Source: Callipepla californica brunnescens (taxonomy: Eukaryota; Chordata; Aves; Galliformes; Odontophoridae). From it: a DNA stretch of 64,000 nt. Shown piece by piece: positions 34,832 to 47,900 of this stretch. The first letter of the stretch is position 1; each line of letters opens with the position of its first letter. Where the stretch lies: contig JALIRH010000098.1 in NCBI GenBank assembly GCA_023055505.1, positions 248,001 through 312,000 of the forward strand, given 5' to 3'. The notes beneath the pieces are model-generated. The model was given only the letters and a program-made list of their open reading frames with translations. It had not been told where the DNA came from and ran no database searches. A program made the translations under genes and the position numbers.

Positions 34832-35355
34832 TGTTAATCAAACCGACTCGAGACAGATGTGTCCGTGTTTTTCAGCGTGTTTTTTTTTCTGAGAACTATG
34901 TAGTTTGTAGAAGTCTCAAAAGAGATATATCGATGTTTTGTCTAAAAACTGTAGTTTGTGCAAGTTGGAGCCACAGCGCTTAGTTCTAACACCTGGACAA
35001 TGAACAACAGATAGCAGTGACCTTTGGAGAAACTGCAAAAGAAAAAGAAGTGAAAATCTCCTCTTGAGCGCGCGTGATCGAAGCTGAGGAAAACTATGGC
35101 CTTCATCATCTCGATCGCCAGGAGGCAGAGAACGACCCCCAGATAACAGCCAGCGCAGCCCAGGAAGAGAAAGATAAGACATGAATGCAGAGATAAGGGA
35201 CAATGAAAAGAGGGGTTGGGGGGCCCTGTTGAGCACCTCTGGTGCAGAGGAGACTCCCAGCCGCCCAGCGCTGTTCCGCTCATTTCTTGCTTGCTCAATA
35301 AATTCCTTACTGTTGGCAACAGTTGGTGCGTATCGTTCTCTTCACACCTCTAACA
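34832..35355 (+). mobile_element. 5' LTR of the gamma-like ERV, 524 bp
   Basis: The ends are inverted, TGTTA...TAACA. An AATAAA polyadenylation signal lies at 35297-35302, followed by a short R/U5. The PBS begins three bases after the end. The left flank (TAAAAATGAGTTCTCTACT) is not pure telomere repeat. Confidence 0.88.
35297..35302 (+). promoter_or_regulatory. LTR polyadenylation signal AATAAA
   Basis: AATAAA lies 53 bases before the LTR end, with T/G-rich sequence after it. Confidence 0.7.
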
Positions 35356-35358
35356 ATT

Positions 35359-35376
35359 TGGTGCCGTGACTCGGAT
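35359..35376 (+). other. Primer binding site, tRNA-His type
   Basis: TGGTGCCGTGACTCGGAT lies just after the LTR. This is the His-type primer binding site known from class I ERVs such as HERV-H. The type is assigned from memory of the family. Confidence 0.85.
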
Positions 35377-35453
35377 CCAGGCGACTCTGCTGTGGAATTC
35401 CCACTCCAGGGGAGCACCCCGTCTTCGGACGGCCCCTGGGCTGGGGAACTTCT

Positions 35454-36915
35454 GTGCAGAGACCTGTAGCTCCGAACTCTAGGTACAGCTCGCAGGTAAA
35501 GCTACCGGACATACCACTAGAAAGTCCCCTAGGTTTAATGTTAAAACATTGGGGTGATTCTCCCTCTAGACGAGGAAAGAGTGAGGTGAAGATGGTACAT
35601 GACTGTATGGAGGTATGGGGAGGAAAGCAGAGAAGGGCAGATCAGCTGTTCTGGCCAGTATTTGGGTCCTTTGAGGACCGGATCTGCCAGGCTCTAAACG
35701 CTTATGCAAATGAAAAACAGCCTTTGAATCTGGAAGATGGTGAGTATGCAAATGATGTGTAGAATCTGATATTGGAACCTTTCTGTTCCCCCTAATTAAA
35801 AAAAGGAATACAACAGAGGAGGACATTATACACTATCCCCCCGCCTTACGCTCCCCCCGAACAGAATCCAGCGGCTCCGCCGGAGCAAGCTGAATCTGAC
35901 TTGGGAGATGAACCTGAATGTGAACCCCTAGACTTCCCTAGGAGAAGGATCACTAGAAGGCAAGCTAGGCAGGAGAGAGGTCAAGGAGGAAACGTTCTCC
36001 CTTTAAGAGAAATACCTGTAGCTACCGGAGGATCAAAGCCAGGAGCTGGCTATGTTTCAGTTCCCTTCAACTCAGGAGATACATAAGGGAATTTCAGAAG
36101 GAGATGGGGAATTTGCTGGAGGATCCTTGAGGGGTCTCCGAGAGGCTAGATCAATCTTCAGGTCCCAACCATTAAACTTGGGATGAAACACAGGCAATTT
36201 TGGGCATACTATTTAGAGCAGAAGAAAGGGATATGATCAGGAGGGCAGGTACGTGAATCTGGGATCAGCAACACCCGTCTGGCCCAGGAGCAGATCTAAA
36301 GTGACCCTTACAGCGGCCCAATTGGGATAATCAGAGCCAGGAACATGGTACTCACATGGCAGATTTGCGAGTTCTTATTATTCAAGGGATTAGAGAATCT
36401 GTCCCTCGGGGACAGAATATCAATAAGGCAAATAAGGCAAGCAACGGAAAAAAGATGAAACTCCTACTGAGTGGTTAGAGAGACTATGCAGAAATGTACA
36501 GTTCTATTCAGGATTAGATCCTGCTACCCCGTGGGGCGAGCTCTCCTGAAAACGCGGTTTGAAGCTAGGTCCTGGACAGATATTGGAAGGAAACTAGAGA
36601 AGCTGGAGGACTGGCAGGAGAGAGGATTAGATGAATTGCTGAGAGAGGCTCAGAAAGTATACGTTAAGGAGAGAGGAGGAGACTCAGAAGAGGCAAGCTG
36701 GAAGTCTGATAGCCGCGGTAAGAGAAGGACAGAAGGGGGCGTTCCAGGCAAGGAGAAGAGGGAATATTCCTCGGGCAGAAAATGCGCTTCAACCCAAGCA
36801 GAACAGACCCAGAGATATGAGGACAGTTGAATGCTTCTACTGTCAGAAAAAGGGACACATGAAGAAAGACTGTAGAAAGAGAATCTGGGACGAGCAAATG
36901 TTTCAGGAGGACTGA
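35454..36915 (+). pseudogene. gag: Gamma-like gag remnant
   Basis: The first open piece (35454-35762) carries a matrix-like PLGLMLKHW motif. A capsid C-terminal piece lies near 36540-36680 (LREAQKVYVKE). A nucleocapsid zinc knuckle CFYCQKKGHMKKDC (CX2CX4HX4C) is at 36832-36873. Stops between them, including those near 35760 and 36085, mean no full Gag can be made. Confidence 0.85.
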
Positions 36916-36919
36916 GGGG

Positions 36920-37330
36920 GTCAGGGACTCTATGTGCTGGGGACCTGGGAAAGAAACAAGCCCTTGATAAAATTGAAATTGGGTTCTCAGCGTCAGGAAA
37001 TGGAATTTTTGGTAGAGTCTGGGGCAGAAAGATCGACTGTTCAATATTTACCTCGAGGATGTTCTTTATCCTCGGAAGAGCTACAAGTAATTGGAACAAA
37101 AGGGGAACCTTTTATGGTACCTGTTGTAAAGCAGGTAGAAATAGAATCACCTAGCACCTATGGAACTGAGTCTTTTTTATTGGTACCTGAAGCAGAATAG
37201 AATTTGCTAGGGAGAGATTGAATTGTGGAGTTAGGAATACATTTGGAAGTAAAAGATAGAGAATTAACTGTTCAGCAACGTACTCTAACGATAGAAGATG
37301 AGGCTAGAATTAACCCAGAAGTTTGGTAGA
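36920..37330 (+). pseudogene. pro: Gamma-like protease remnant
   Basis: A protease-like frame has LVESGAERS where retroviral proteases have the catalytic D-T/S-G-A motif (37015-37026 encodes ESGA). The catalytic Asp is replaced by Glu. A stop near 37198 is followed by a NLLGRD-like segment, the usual C-terminal motif, then another stop. Confidence 0.8.
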
Positions 37331-37339
37331 GTCCAGAAT

Positions 37340-38330
37340 CAGTAGGGAAGTTAGACATAGAACCCTTTGAAGTGATTCTAAAGGACCCAGGCATTCCAAT
37401 TAGGGTGAAACAATATCCCATTTCACAGGAAGGTAAATCAGGGCTACAACCTGAAATGGAGAGATTAATATCTAAAGAACTATTAGAGCCTTGTATGTCT
37501 CCCTAGAATACTCCCATACTCCATGTAAAAAAAAAAACCTTATGGCACATACAGATTGGTCCACGACTCAAGGGAAATTAAGGAGAGAACAATTCCCCGC
37601 TTCCCAGTAGTGGCAAACCCCTATATGCTGCTCGGTCAATTGAAGCCAGAATCTCAGTAGTATAGTGGAATTGATTTCAAGGATGCTTTTTGGACCTGCC
37701 CCCTGACGGCAGAATGCAGAGACTACTTTGTCTTCGAGTGGGAAGATCCAAACCCCCATAGAAAACAACAACTCAGAGGGACAGTGCTCCCACAGGGATT
37801 CACAGAATCCCTAACTTGTTTGGGCAAGCCCTTGAGCAAGTACTAAAAACTGATGAACTAAACCCACAGGCAACCTTAGTGCAATATGTAGATGACTTAC
37901 TATTAGCTGGAGCAGGCGAGGAGACAGTTAGACAGGAGAGCATTAAACTATTGCATTTCTTTGGTTCAAAGGGGTTCCAAGTTTCAAAGGCAAAATGCCA
38001 ATTTACAGAAGAGGAAGTGAAATATTTGGGACATTGGTTAAGCAAGGGAAATAAGACATTAGATCCAGAACGGGCAAATGGGATTTGATCTTGAAAAGCC
38101 CCAAGAGGCAAGAGGCAGGTGAGGCAGATGTTAGGGCTGCTAGGATGCTGTCGACAATGGATTGAGAATGATAGCAGTAAGGTAAAGCTTTTATAGCAGA
38201 AACTAGTACAAGATGGCTGAAGAAAGTGGAGCCAGGAGGATGAGCAAAGATTAGAAGACTTCAAGGTAGATCTTCTTCATGCACCAGCGTTAAGCTTACC
38301 TGATCTAAAAAGCCCATTTGACCTTTTTGT
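37340..38330 (+). pseudogene. pol: Gamma-like reverse transcriptase remnant
   Basis: Early RT sequence is recognisable from PIRVKQYPIS (about 37395), and VQYVDDLLLAGA places the YVDD catalytic motif at 37885-37896. KYLGHWLSKGNKTLDPERA marks the end of the thumb. Several stops and frameshifts lie between, including a lengthened A-run near 37530 that shifts the frame. YVDD is typical of gamma and related class I elements. Confidence 0.9.
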
Positions 38331-39170
38331 AAATACAGACGAAGGGATCGCTTTTGGAGTAGTGAGCCAGGAATGGGCCGGGAAGAAGAAGCCAGCAGGA
38401 TACTTTTCAAAACTCTTGGATCCCGTTAGCCGTGGGTGGCCTACCTGTCTACGAGCAATAGTTGCTGTAGCTCTGTTAGTAGAAGAAGCAGGGAAGATGA
38501 CTTTCAGGGGTGAATTACAAGTGTATAGTCCACATGACAATAAGGGGAGTACTCCAAGAAAAAGCAGAGAAGTGGATTACAGATGCTAGACTATTGAAAT
38601 AGGAAGGAATCCTAATCCATTCTCCTCAATTAGAAATAGAAACTCCAAGTTTGCCAAATCCTGCTCAATTTTTCTATGGGGAACCAGATGAAGATTTAAG
38701 CCATGATTGCATTCAGTGTATAGAGTATCAGGCTAAAAGAGGGGAGGACTTAGAAGAGGAGAAGTTATTAGAAGGGGGCAAATGATTTGTAGATGGCTCC
38801 TCCCGGGTGGTAGAAGGAAAAGGAAAATCAGGGGATGCTCTACTAAACGGGAAAACATTTCCAGTAATTGAATCGGGAGCATTGGACAGAACGTGGTCAG
38901 CTCAGGCTGTGAAATTCTATACAATCCTTACAGCCCTTCAAATGTTGAAAGGAAGCATTGGGACTATCTCTACAGATTCTAGGTATGCGTATGGGGTAGT
39001 CCATACCTTGGGAAAAAGATGGGAGGAAAGAGGATTGGTAAACTCACCCGGGAAAGGGTTAATTCACCAGTCGTTAAGAAGACAAACTCTGAGGGCAAGA
39101 AGAGAACCAGAGAAAAGCGCAGTAGTACACGGAAAGGCACCAGAGGGCGATGTCGGCTGAAATAAGGGGA
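38290..39170 (+). pseudogene. pol: Gamma-like connection and RNase H remnant
   Basis: The connection domain reads LPDLKSPFDLFVNTDEG then KKKPAGYFSKLLDPVSRGWP. The RNase H start FVDGSS lies at about 38785-38802, right after a stop. STDSRYAYGVVHTLG, the conserved second acidic motif region, is near 38970. A frameshift falls near 38805. Confidence 0.85.
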
Positions 39171-39174
39171 ACTA

Positions 39175-40306
39175 ATTTTGCTGATGAAGAAGCGAAAAGA
39201 GCGGCTCCGACAAATGGAGGTTGAGGAAAAGGAGGGAAAATGGTTATTAGCTGATGGAAGAGAGGTAATCCCTAAAGCTTGGAGAAGATGAGAATTTCCT
39301 AAGCAGACTCATTGCGGGCTTCAGGCCTTGGTGGACCAATTCACAATGAAATAGATGTGTATAGGCATTTCTAGCATAGCCAAAGGAATTGTAGATCATT
39401 GGATGATTTGGAGGAAAGGAAAGAAACAACAACTGAGGGAAAAAATACAGGGAGGAAGGGAATGGGCTGTCAGACCTTTTGCTCAAATGCAGATAGACTT
39501 CACAGATCTCCCCAGGGTTGGAAGATAGAAGTACTTCTTAGGAAGAATCGCCCATTGAACACATTTTCTGGAGGCCTACCCCACCGCTAGGGCAACAGCC
39601 CAGACAGTAATCAAGACATTGTTCGAACATATTATCCCCAGATATGGGAACATGGAAGTTGCAGATTCAGCTAGAGACCCTCACTTTGTATTAAAGGCAG
39701 TGTAAGAGGCTTTAGCTCCAATGGGGACCAAATGGGAATATCGCACCCCATGGCACCCACAGAGCTCTGGAAAAGTAGAAAGGTCGAATGGGGAACTTCC
39801 AAAGCGGCTTACTAAAGGAATGATTGAAACCAAGATGTCTTGGATGAAGTGTTTGCCACTGGCACTACTTAACTGAAGAACAGAACGAAGAAGAGAGACT
39901 GGAATATCACCTTTTGAAATGGGATATGGAATGCCATATGATTTAGAACTCCCATCGGAACATCCCAAGGTAGAAGAAAATACAGGAATATTGAATTGAA
40001 ATGAATAAGAGAAGGAATGAATGAAGAATGGAAGGACTGGTGGTCCAACGGCCTCCGCTAGATATGGCAATACATGGAATCAGTCCAGGAGACAAGGTTT
40101 AAATTAAAACGTGGAAAGAGTCATCTCTAACTCCCCGCTGGGAAGGACCTTTTCTTGTTTTATTAGCAACAGAAACAGCCATCCGGACAGCTGAGCGCAG
40201 ATGGATCCATGCAAGCCATGTGAAAGGACCAATCCATGACACAGGACCCCAGTGGGAGGTGTCCAAGACTTCGGACGATCTACAAACCACTCTAAGAAAA
40301 ATGTAA
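39175..40306 (+). pseudogene. pol: Gamma-like integrase remnant
   Basis: Pieces of an integrase lie in order. MQIDFTDLP (about 39487-39513) carries the first catalytic Asp; ADSARDPHF is in place of the usual SDxGPxF; PWHPQSSGKVERSNG carries the third catalytic acid. A C-terminal domain reads [17 protein letters not shown] and [10 protein letters not shown] and stops at 40304. Several stops interrupt the core. The intact C-terminal segment shows the element once extended through the whole of pol. Confidence 0.88.
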
Positions 40307-40495
40307 AACGTTTTTTTGTTTTGTTTTGTTTTGTTTTGTTTTAACAGACGAGAAAACTCAGTCATTTCCTTGTACGCTTTGTATGTATATTGTATATGTA
40401 TTGTGCATTGTATACGATGAAGATTGGTGAATTCGCTCTTCCTATGAATTCCATTTAGGATTTCACTTTGCTTCAAATAAGGGGAAGGATGCATT
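40307..40495. other. Short unassigned stretch with (TTTTG)n
   Basis: A (GTTTT)n run lies at about 40313-40341, followed by A/T-rich sequence without recognisable env. It passes into telomere-like repeat near 40496. Confidence 0.6.
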
Positions 40496-41930
40496 TGAGT
40501 GTAGGTGTCAGGTTAGGGTTGTGGTAATCTGATGCTTTGGGTTAGGTTGAGGGTTTGTTTTAGGATTAGGTGAGGGTTATTTTTTTGTGTAGCTGAAGGT
40601 TTAGTGCAAGGGCTAGGGTTCTCTTTAGTTTGAGGTTCAGAGAAGGCTTAGGGTTAAGGTTAGGCTTAGGGTTAGGGTAAGGTTTAGGTTTAGGATTAAG
40701 GTTAGAGTTCGGGTTAGGTTTAGGGTTAGGTTTTGGATTAGGGATAGGGTTAGGTTTTGGTGTAGATGAAGGTTTAGAGTATGGGGTAGAGCTCTCTTTA
40801 GTTTTAGGATCAGAGAAGGGTTACGCCTTGCTTGGGTACAGGATAGAGTAAGGGGGAGGGTTAGGATTTGATTTAGGGTTGGTTTTGGGTCTAGGTTAGT
40901 TTGAGTGTTAGGCTGAGAGAAGGGGTAGGCCTTGGGTTGGGTTCTGGCTTAGTGTTAGGTTAGGAATAGGTTTGGCGTTTGGATTGGGTTTGGGGTTAGA
41001 AGTAGGGATAGGTTAGGTGAGATCTGCAGTAATCTGATGCTTAGCTTTAGGTTTAGGGTTGGGCTTTGAGTTGGGGTTGGTTTTAGGGTCAGATTTCGAT
41101 TGAAGGCAGACTTAGAGTCACAATGAGGCTAATGGTCAGGGTTTGATATACGGTTAGAGTAAGGTTTAGGTTGACTTTAAGTTTCAGGTTTGGAAAATGG
41201 TAGGCATTGCTTTTGGTGTGGTGTTTGCCTTGGGTTTAGGAATTGGAATAGGGTATGAGGACCATCAGATAGCTAGGGTAAGTCTTAGTGTTAGGGTTGG
41301 GGTTAGAGTTTAGGTGAGGGTTGTGGTAATGTGATGCTATGTGTCAGGTTTAGGCTTGGGCATCAACTTGGGGTTGGTGTTAAAGTAGGAGTTTTTGCTT
41401 GGGTTCCGCTTCTGCTAGGGATAGATTTCTGTTTAGGGAAAGGGTTGGTCTTAGGGTAAGTGTTAGGTTTCCGGTTAGGGTTCAGAATAGAATGAGGGGC
41501 AAGGTAAGGCTTTGTGCTCGGGTTAGGGCTTGGGTTTTGGTTCGGATTAGGGTAAGTGTTTGGGTTAGGGTTAGGATAAGAATTAGTGTTAGGTTTAGTG
41601 TCAGGGGTGGGTTTTGGTGTTGATTGAGTTTTATGGTAAGGGGTAGTGAAAGTGGGTCAGGGTAGGGTTCAGCATTGGGTTAGAGCTATGGAAAGGGTTT
41701 GGGATTCTTTGAGGTTTCGGATTCGATTTCGGATTAGGGTTAGGGAGAAAGTGTTTCTCAATGTGATGATTCTATTTAGGGATAGGATTAGGTTGAGTGT
41801 TGATGTTAGCATGAAGTTGAGGTTTAGGGTTAGGTTTAGGTTTCGGATTTGATCTGTATGTAGGGATTGAGGCAGGGTTAGCTGGTGCGTAAGGGTGAGA
41901 GTAGGGTGAGGTTTAGCTTTAGCGTATGTG
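40496..41930. repeat. Degenerate telomere-like repeat, G-rich strand
   Basis: This is the same family as 33443-34818. Shared landmarks are GGTAATCTGATGCTTTGG (about 40523; variants at about 41028 and 41321) and GAGTGTTAGGCTGAGAGAAG with GGGGTAGGCCTTGGG (about 40912). Open frames are artefacts. Confidence 0.93.
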
Positions 41931-44900
41931 TTGGAATAGGACCGATGCCGGCTGATTAGAGAAGGCGCTATTGAGTGCACGGCAGCCGGCTGACTGGCGT
42001 CTTTCTTCAGCGGCAAAAGCAGCAGGAGCCGCGATTGATGCGATTGAATGGGAATCCGCGGCTAAGCGCGGTTCGAGCATCAAACTCTCTGCCGCTTTTT
42101 CTCTGCTTCTTAAAGGGGGCTATTCCGATGCTCCGGTGACAAGGTTTTCTGGGGAACCCTTAGAAGCGGTGGAATCACACACGCCTTTGGGAGAGGAACC
42201 AGCTTTCCGTACTTAACGCCTCTCCATTGCTTCCATAGTTCTGAAAAACATACCTTTTTGAGAGAGAATGAGAAAGATCCGCGGGTATTGTAAGAAAATT
42301 GAAGTGAATGTGTTAGATTGAGGAAGTAAAAAGGATAACAGCACTGGTCAGAGAAAAGAATGAAAACGTGCTCGCAGATGAATGAACGATGCAGACATAC
42401 GTTGCATTCAGTAGCAGAGCAGAATGAGAATCAAAACTTTCCTTCCCATTAACACTGGGATCCAGCATACATTCTCTTCCAACTCCTGAAACCGAGTCAC
42501 TTTCACGTGTAAACCGCGATTTGTTGGAGAAGAACCGCTACCGGCTGATTACTGAAGCCGCGATTCAGTGCACTTTTACCGGCTGACTGGCGTCTTTCTT
42601 CAGCGGCAAAAGCAGCAGTAGCCGCGATTGATGAGATTCGAGCGGAATTCAAAGTTCTTCGCGGTTCGAACATTAACACGCTGCCGGTTTGCTATGTTTG
42701 TTTGAAGTGGCTTTTGCAAAGCTCCGATGATAGTGTTTTTGGGGAACACTTAGAAGAGGTGGAATCAAATATACATTTGATAGAAGAAACAGCTTGACGT
42801 ACTTAACGCTACTATTTGACTTTTTAGCTCTGAATACCATACCGTTCTAAAAGAAAAAGGGAATGAATTGTTTGTTTGGCAAGAAAAACTTGTGTGACGG
42901 TATTAACTAGAGGAACTAAAAAAGGAATAACAAGACTGGTCAGAGAAAAGAATGAAAACGTGCTCGTAGATGAATGAACGATGCAGACATACGTTGCATT
43001 CAGTAGTAGAGCAGAATGAGAATCAAAACTTTCCCTCCCACTAACATTGGGATGCAGCATACATACACATACAACTCTTGAAACCGAGTCACTTTCACGT
43101 GTAAACCGCGATTTGTTGGAATAGAACCGCTACCGGCTGATTACTGAAGCCGCGATTCAGTGCCCTTTTACCGGCTGACTGGCGTCTTTCTTCAGCGGCA
43201 AAAGCAGCAGGAGCCGCTATTGATGCGATTGAATGGGAATCCGCGGCTAAGCGCGGTTCGAGCATCAAACTCTCGGCCGCTTTTTCTCTGCTTCTTAAAG
43301 GGGGCTATTCCGATGCTCCGGTGACAAGGTTTTCTGGGGAACCCTTAGAAGCGGTGGAATCACACACGGCTTTGGGAGAGGAACCAGCTTTCCGTACTTA
43401 ACGCCTCTCCATTGCTTCCATAGTTCTGAAAAACATACCTTTTTGAGAGAGAATGAGAAAGATCCGCGGGTATTGTAAGAAACTTGAAGTGAATGTGTTA
43501 GATTGAGGAAGTAAAAAGGACAACAGCACTGGTCAGAGAAAAGAAGGAAAACGTGCTCGCAGATGAATGAACGATGCAGACATACGTTGCATTCAGTAGC
43601 AGAGCAGAATGAGAATCAAAACTTTCCTTCCCAGTAACAATGGGATCCAGCATACATTCTCTTCCAACTCCTGAAACCGAGTCACTTTCACATGTAAACC
43701 GCGAATTGTTGGAATAGGACCGCTACCGGCTGATTTTTGAAAAGCCGCGATTCAGTGCACTGCTGCCGCCTGACTGGCGTCTTTCTTCAGCGGCAAAAGC
43801 AGCAGTAGCCGCGATTGATGAGATTCGAGCGGAATCCGAGGTTCTGAGCTGTTCGAATATTAACACTCTGCCGGTTTGCTCTGCTTGTTAAAGGGGGCTA
43901 TTCCGATGCTCCGGTGACAAGGTTTTCTGGGGAACCCTTAGAAGCTGTGGAATCACACACGCCTTTGGGAGAGGAACCAGCTTTCCGTACTTAACGCCTC
44001 TCCATTGCTTCCATAGTTCTGAAAAACATACCTTTTTGAGAGAGAATGAGAAAGATCCGCGGGTATTGTAAGAAACTTGAAGTGAATGTGTTAGATTGAG
44101 GAAGTAAAAAGGACAACAGCACTGGTCAGAGAAAAGAATGAAAACGTGCTCGCAGATGAATGAACGATGCAGACATACGTTGCATTCAGTAGCAGAGCAG
44201 AATGAGAATCAAAACTTTCCTTCCCATTAACACTGGGATCCAACACACATTCTCTTCCAACTCCTGAAACCGAGTCACTTTCACGTGTAAGCCGCGAATT
44301 GTTGGAATAGGACCGCTACCGGCTGATTTTTGAAAAGCCGCGATTCAGTGCACTGCTGCCGTCTGGCTGGCGTCTTTCTTCAGCGGCAAAAGCAGCAGTA
44401 GCCGCGATTGATGAGATTCGAGCGGAATTCAAAGTTCTTCGCGGTTCGAACATTAACACGCTGCCGGTTTGCTATGTTTGTTTGAAGTGGCTTTTGCAAA
44501 GCTCCGATGATAGTGTTTTTGGGGAACACTTAGAAGAGGTGGAATCAAATATACATTTGATAGAAGAAACAGCTTGACGTACTTAACGCTACTATTTGAC
44601 TTTTTAGCTCTGAATACCATACCGTTCTAAAAGAAAAAGGGAATGAATTGTTTGTTTGGCAAGAAAAACTTGTGTGACGGTATTAACTAGAGGAACTAAA
44701 AAAGGAATAACAAGACTGGTCAGAGAAAAGAATGAAAACGTGCTCGTAGATGAATGAACGATGCAGACATACGTTGCATTCAGTAGTAGAGCAGAATGAG
44801 AATCAAAACTTTCCCTCCCACTAACATTGGGATGCAGCATACATACACATACAACTCTTGAAACCGAGTCACTTTCACGTGTAAACCGCGATTTGTTGGA

Positions 44901-47900
44901 ATAGAACCGCTACCGGCTGATTACTGAAGCCGCGATTCAGTGCCCTTTTACCGGCTGACTGGCGTCTTTCTTCAGCGGCAAAAGCAGCAGGAGCCGCTAT
45001 TGATGCGATTGAATGGGAATCCGCGGCTAAGCGCGGTTCGAGCATCAAACTCTCGGCCGCTTTTTCTCTGCTTCTTAAAGGGGGCTATTCCGATGCTCCG
45101 GTGACAAGGTTTTCTGGGGAACCCTTAGAAGCGGTGGAATCACACACGGCTTTGGGAGAGGAACCAGCTTTCCGTACTTAACGCCTCTCCATTGCTTCCA
45201 TAGTTCTGAAAAACATACCTTTTTGAGAGAGAATGAGAAAGATCCGCGGGTATTGTAAGAAACTTGAAGTGAATGTGTTAGATTGAGGAAGTAAAAAGGA
45301 CAACAGCACTGGTCAGAGAAAAGAAGGAAAACGTGCTCGCAGATGAATGAACGATGCAGACATACGTTGCATTCAGTAGCAGAGCAGAATGAGAATCAAA
45401 ACTTTCCTTCCCAGTAACAATGGGATCCAGCATACATTCTCTTCCAACTCCTGAAACCGAGTCACTTTCACATGTAAACCGCGAATTGTTGGAATAGGAC
45501 CGCTACCGGCTGATTTTTGAAAAGCCGCGATTCAGTGCACTGCTGCCGCCTGACTGGCGTCTTTCTTCAGCGGCAAAAGCAGCAGTAGCCGCGATTGATG
45601 AGATTCGAGCGGAATCCGAGGTTCTGAGCTGTTCGAATATTAACACTCTGCCGGTTTGCTCTGCTTGTTAAAGGGGGCTATTCCGATGCTCCGGTGACAA
45701 GGTTTTCTGGGGAACCCTTAGAAGCTGTGGAATCACACACGCCTTTGGGAGAGGAACCAGCTTTCCGTACTTAACGCCTCTCCATTGCTTCCATAGTTCT
45801 GAAAAACATACCTTTTTGAGAGAGAATGAGAAAGATCCGCGGGTATTGTAAGAAACTTGAAGTGAATGTGTTAGATTGAGGAAGTAAAAAGGACAACAGC
45901 ACTGGTCAGAGAAAAGAATGAAAACGTGCTCGCAGATGAATGAACGATGCAGACATACGTTGCATTCAGTAGCAGAGCAGAATGAGAATCAAAACTTTCC
46001 TTCCCATTAACACTGGGATCCAACACACATTCTCTTCCAACTCCTGAAACCGAGTCACTTTCACGTGTAAGCCGCGAATTGTTGGAATAGGACCGCTACC
46101 GGCTGATTTTTGAAAAGCCGCGATTCAGTGCACTGCTGCCGTCTGGCTGGCGTCTTTCTTCAGCGGCAAAAGCAGCAGTAGCCGCGATTGATGAGATTCG
46201 AGCGGAATTCAAAGTTCTTCGCGGTTCGAACATTAACACGCTGCCGGTTTGCTATGTTTGTTTGAAGTGGCTTTTGCAAAGCTCCGATGATAGTGTTTTT
46301 GGGGAACACTTAGAAGAGGTGGAATCAAATATACATTTGATAGAAGAAACAGCTTGACGTACTTAACGCTACTATTTGACTTTTTAGCTCTGAATACCAT
46401 ACCGTTCTAAAAGAAAAAGGGAATGAATTGTTTGTTTGGCAAGAAAAACTTGTGTGACGGTATTAACTAGAGGAACTAAAAAAGGAATAACAAGACTGGT
46501 CAGAGAAAAGAATGAAAACGTGCTCGTAGATGAATGAACGATGCAGACATACGTTGCATTCAGTAGTAGAGCAGAATGAGAATCAAAACTTTCCCTCTCA
46601 CTAACACTGGGATCAGGCATCCATTCACTTACAACTCCTGAAACGGAGTCACTTTCACGTGTAAACCGCGATTTGTTGGAGTAGGAACGCTACCGGCTGA
46701 TTATTGAAAAGCCGCGATTCCGTGCACTTTTACCGGCTGACTGGCGTCTTTCTTCAGCGGCAAAAGCAGCAGGAGCCGCGATTGATGCGATTGAATCGGA
46801 ATCCGCGGCTAAGCGCGGTTCGAGCATCAAACTCTCGGCCGCTTTGCACTGCTTCTTAAATGGGGCTATTCCGATGCTCCGGTGACAAGGCTTTATGGGG
46901 AACCCTTAGAAGCTGTAGAATCACACATACCATTGGGAGAATTAAATTTTCGTACTTAACTCCTCTCCATTGCTTCCATAGTTCTGAAAAACATACCTTT
47001 TTGAGAGAAAATGAGAACGATCCACGTGTATTGTAAGAAATTTGAAGTGAATGTGGTAGACTGTGGAAGTAAAAACGATACCAACACTGGTAGGAGAAAA
47101 GAATGAAAACGTGCTCGCAGATGAATGAACGATGCAGACATACGTTGCATTCAGTAGCAGAGCAGAATGAGAATCAAAACTTTCCCTCCTATTGACACTG
47201 GGATCCAGCACACATTCTCTTACAACTCCAGAAACGGCGTCATTTTCACGTGTAAACCGCGATTTGCTGGATTAGGACCGCTACCGGCTGATTTTTGAAA
47301 AGCCGCGATTCAGTGCACTGCTGCCGTTTGGCTGGCGTCTTTCTTCAGCGGCAAAAGCAGCAGTAGCCGCGATTGATGCGATTGAATGGGAATCCGCGGC
47401 TAAGCGCGGTTCGAGCATCAAACTCTCGGCCGCTTTGCTCTGCTTCTTAAAGGGAGCCATTACGAAGCTCCGGTAACAAGGTTTTATGAGGAACATTTAG
47501 AAGCGGTAGAATCACACACGAGAATCAAATCTTTCCCTCCCACTAACTTTGGGATCCAGCATGCATTCTCTTACAACTCCTGAAACGGAGTCACTTTCAC
47601 GTGTTAGACGCGATTGGATGAAATTTGACCGCAACCGGCACTTATTGATGCCGCTATTCAGTGCACGTCTGTCGTTTTATTGGCGTCTTTCTTCAGCGGC
47701 AAAAGCAGCAATAGCCGCGATTGATGCGATTCGAGCCTGATACGCAGTTCTTCTCGTTTCAAATAGAAAGCTCGCAGCCGTTTTGCTCTCCTTTTTAAAG
47801 AAGGCTTTTGCAATGCTCCGATGACAGTGTTTTTGGGGAACATTTCGAAGCGGTTGAATCACACAATGCATTTGGTAGAAAAAACAGCTTGACGTATTCA

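Larger units (their letters stand above)
34832..40306 (+). mobile_element. Decayed class I (gamma-like) ERV lacking env and 3' LTR
   Basis: In order: 5' LTR, His-type primer binding site, gag with matrix-like start and zinc knuckle, protease, RT with YVDD, RNase H, and integrase through its C-terminal domain, ending with a stop at 40304-40306. No env or 3' LTR follows; telomere-like repeat resumes about 190 bases later. Many stops and frameshifts break every gene. A single zinc knuckle, the PLGLMLKHW matrix motif and the integrase ending relate it to gamma-like elements. It is embedded between two G-strand degenerate telomere tracts. Confidence 0.9.

Noticed and set aside
35454..35762. Independent host gene reading of the 102-codon frame
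   Set aside because: It follows a PBS and carries a matrix-like PLGLMLKHW motif, so it is the start of ERV gag.
42824..46620. Three near-identical 78-codon minus-strand frames 1780 bases apart
   Set aside because: They lie in satellite monomers; neighbouring monomers lack the frame, and identity comes from the recent trimer amplification.
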